Shown here: one piece after another, positions 7,001 to 7,090 of the stretch
Layout: each line of letters begins with the position of its first letter
Position numbering within the stretch: position 1 is the stretch's first letter
Assembly (NCBI GenBank): GCA_020430675.1
Contig: JAGQJJ010000196.1
Span: 1-7,090 of the forward strand
Source of the DNA: Myxococcales bacterium
GTDB lineage: Bacteria; Myxococcota; Bradymonadia; UBA7976; UBA1532
Reading direction: 5' to 3'
DNA: 7,090 nucleotides
The notes under the pieces: model-generated
What the model was told of the DNA's origin: nothing
What the model saw: the letters and a program-made list of their open reading frames with translations, nothing else
Database searches by the model: none
Program-made: the position numbers and the translations under genes

Positions 7001-7090
7001 AAGCGCTGCCGGAACCGAGCGTCGTGCGGGTGGCGCCGGTCGCCGGCCAGGATCTGCCGCGGACGGCGATGGAGGCGTCGATCGCCACCA
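4075..7090 (+). CDS. Non-ribosomal peptide synthetase, N-terminal part (C-A-start of PCP), 3' partial
   Basis: Adds one amino acid to the acyl chain made by the upstream PKS. The frame starts at ATG 4075 behind a good ribosome binding site and stays open to the right edge, giving 1005 complete codons. Order: basic N-terminal segment (1-27), condensation domain (28-464), linker (465-491), adenylation domain (492-981), then LPRTAMEASIAT, the usual lead-in to a carrier protein that is cut off. The four-base overlap with the PKS gene and the C domain at the very N-terminus indicate that it accepts the chain from the PKS ACP in trans. Expected intermediate: an N-(2-enoyl)aminoacyl thioester. Further modules or a release domain, if any, lie beyond the window. 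Family assignment is certain; the substrate is not. Confidence 0.96.
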   Translation, partial: MIASIDTRRALLARLLQDKVDRAAGVYPLSHNQRALWFIHQADPQSTAYTVLWSARLCQRLDRDALQAACRSLVQRHEMLRTTFFSRQGEPRQRIHERLEPAFIVVDLGPVTDAALRHAALEKARHPFDLETGPLVRLHVLSRAVDDHLLLFTAHHIVMDGAALSIAFDELLRAYAQGTGLPVAPVTEPEARYVDFVDWQSAWIASEGANSDAFWRARLEGLEDAALPDDEAWLSPAEEPTGSYRFELGAAQRAALSRLGQAQGVSVNVILFTAFQASLARLAGKVPPVAVIASGRTTSRFERVMGDCINPVVITAPDHPADITTIDVMQRNAEALLEALEHQDLPFAKVVECLGGAQERGRSTLFRYVFLYQQLTQGNGFQELYALDDDAREIAVHGVPLRPFKIRQQEGQLDLTLEVVELEDRLVGFLKYHARQFARRTISRLAHSFTALVAKWLEWPQTPWRELGARLGAEADLHRQWHVPSVADDNDLLLARLYRLAVNDPDAMALDDGRQTLARGALAARVQAAAAMLRANGVGGPGDRVAICMGRSIDAITAMLAVLQCGAAYVPIDPDLPAARIEDILVDCAPQVALVDGSAPTLPVASVRLDRFEWVDGAPATRTRSPRADDPAYVLYTSGSTGRPKGAINTHGAIARHVSWLRELCPLDATDRVLQKTPYSFDVSVSEIFWALTSGATLVIARPDGHRDPVYLTRTIADAGITALRFVPAQLRTCLDAMRQGDFAHLRWAVVSGEALPLDLVHRFNAATDATLFNFYGPTEAAVDVTWWNTRDIRPDQDLVPIGRPFPGTRLYVVDANLRPVPIGALGELIIVGPQVANGYLNRPELTAEKFIDDPLSSRERAYRTGDIARWLPDGTLEYRGRADHQIKLRGYRIELGEIDACLLALDGVKAAVTVVRGQGTDRALVAYVVPAARGGLVVDEVKAALSARLPDYMVPARLVTLDALPINASGKIDRKALPEPSVVRVAPVAGQDLPRTAMEASIAT
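4156..5466 (+). other. Condensation (C) domain with unusual core-motif variants
   Basis: Forms the amide bond between the upstream acyl chain and the amino acid on the following PCP. Core motifs: PLSHNQRALWF (residues 28-38), RHEMLRTTF, HHIVMDG (155-161, catalytic His156, structural Asp160), YVDFVDWQ, GDCINPVV, HQDLPFAKVVE and RSTLFRYVFLYQ. The third motif continues as DGAALSI instead of the common DGWSxxI, and the fifth has GDCINP where GxFVNP is usual. The catalytic residues are intact, so activity is expected. The position behind a PKS and the general look suggest a C domain of PKS-to-NRPS junctions (hybrid or LCL-like) rather than an epimerisation-linked or heterocyclising one; the DxxxxD motif of Cy domains is absent. 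Confidence 0.93.
5548..7017 (+). other. Adenylation (A) domain, serine-like but altered specificity code
   Basis: Activates an amino acid with ATP and loads it on the adjacent PCP. Core motifs are all present: LQCGAAYVPID (A2), YTSGSTGRPKG (A3, residues 636-646), FDVS (A4), NFYGPTE (A5, 774-780), GELIIVGPQVANGYLN (A6), YRTGD (A7, from 863), GRADHQIKLRGYRIELGEID (A8), LPDYMVP (A9) and SGKIDRKALP (A10, catalytic K972). Pocket residues by alignment to the GrsA positions: D682, V683, S686, R725, V750, S752, F775, V783, D784, K972, that is DVSRVSFVDK. D682 indicates an alpha-amino acid. Serine codes read DVWH-S-L-I/V-DK, so this one departs at positions 239 (W to S), 278 (H to R) and 322 (L to F). 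The substrate is undetermined. Confidence 0.93.
7018..7090 (+). other. A-PCP linker and first residues of a peptidyl carrier protein (cut off)
   Basis: After the A10 motif comes a short linker and then DLPRTAMEASIAT, matching the PRTxxE lead-in to the first helix of carrier proteins. The phosphopantetheine serine would lie about 35 residues further on, outside the window, so the PCP is inferred from this beginning only. Confidence 0.75.

Overview
The window is fully coding on the + strand and holds two neighbouring fragments of a modular assembly line: the C-terminal part of a type I polyketide synthase (PKS) subunit (2..4078, open at the left edge) and the N-terminal part of a non-ribosomal peptide synthetase (NRPS) subunit (4075..7090, running off the right edge). 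The two genes overlap by four bases (ATGA), so this is the inside of a hybrid PKS-NRPS biosynthetic gene cluster. There is no intergenic space, and I see no RNA gene, mobile element, repeat array or CRISPR.

PKS subunit, in order: KS-AT linker (the ketosynthase itself must lie left of the window), acyltransferase (AT, malonyl-type signature), dehydratase (DH), a structural non-catalytic KR-like region, catalytic ketoreductase (KR, B-type fingerprint), acyl carrier protein (ACP), and a strongly acidic 49-residue C-terminal tail. There is no enoylreductase. The expected outcome of this module is one malonyl-derived two-carbon extension, reduced and dehydrated to an alpha,beta-unsaturated thioester.

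NRPS subunit, in order: short basic N-terminal segment, condensation domain (C), adenylation domain (A), and the first residues leading into a peptidyl carrier protein (PCP) that is cut off. It should couple the enoyl chain from the upstream ACP to an amino acid, giving an N-(2-enoyl)-aminoacyl intermediate on the PCP. The ten specificity-pocket residues of the A domain read D-V-S-R-V-S-F-V-D-K. This resembles the serine code but differs at three pocket positions, so the amino acid is uncertain. No releasing domain is visible and the final product cannot be deduced.

Organism: GC content is high (by eye roughly two thirds) with strong third-position G/C bias, which produces many long shadow reading frames, including a 593-codon one on the minus strand. 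A high-GC bacterium is clear. Myxobacteria, other proteobacteria, planctomycetes or actinobacteria all remain possible, and the sequence alone does not let me choose.
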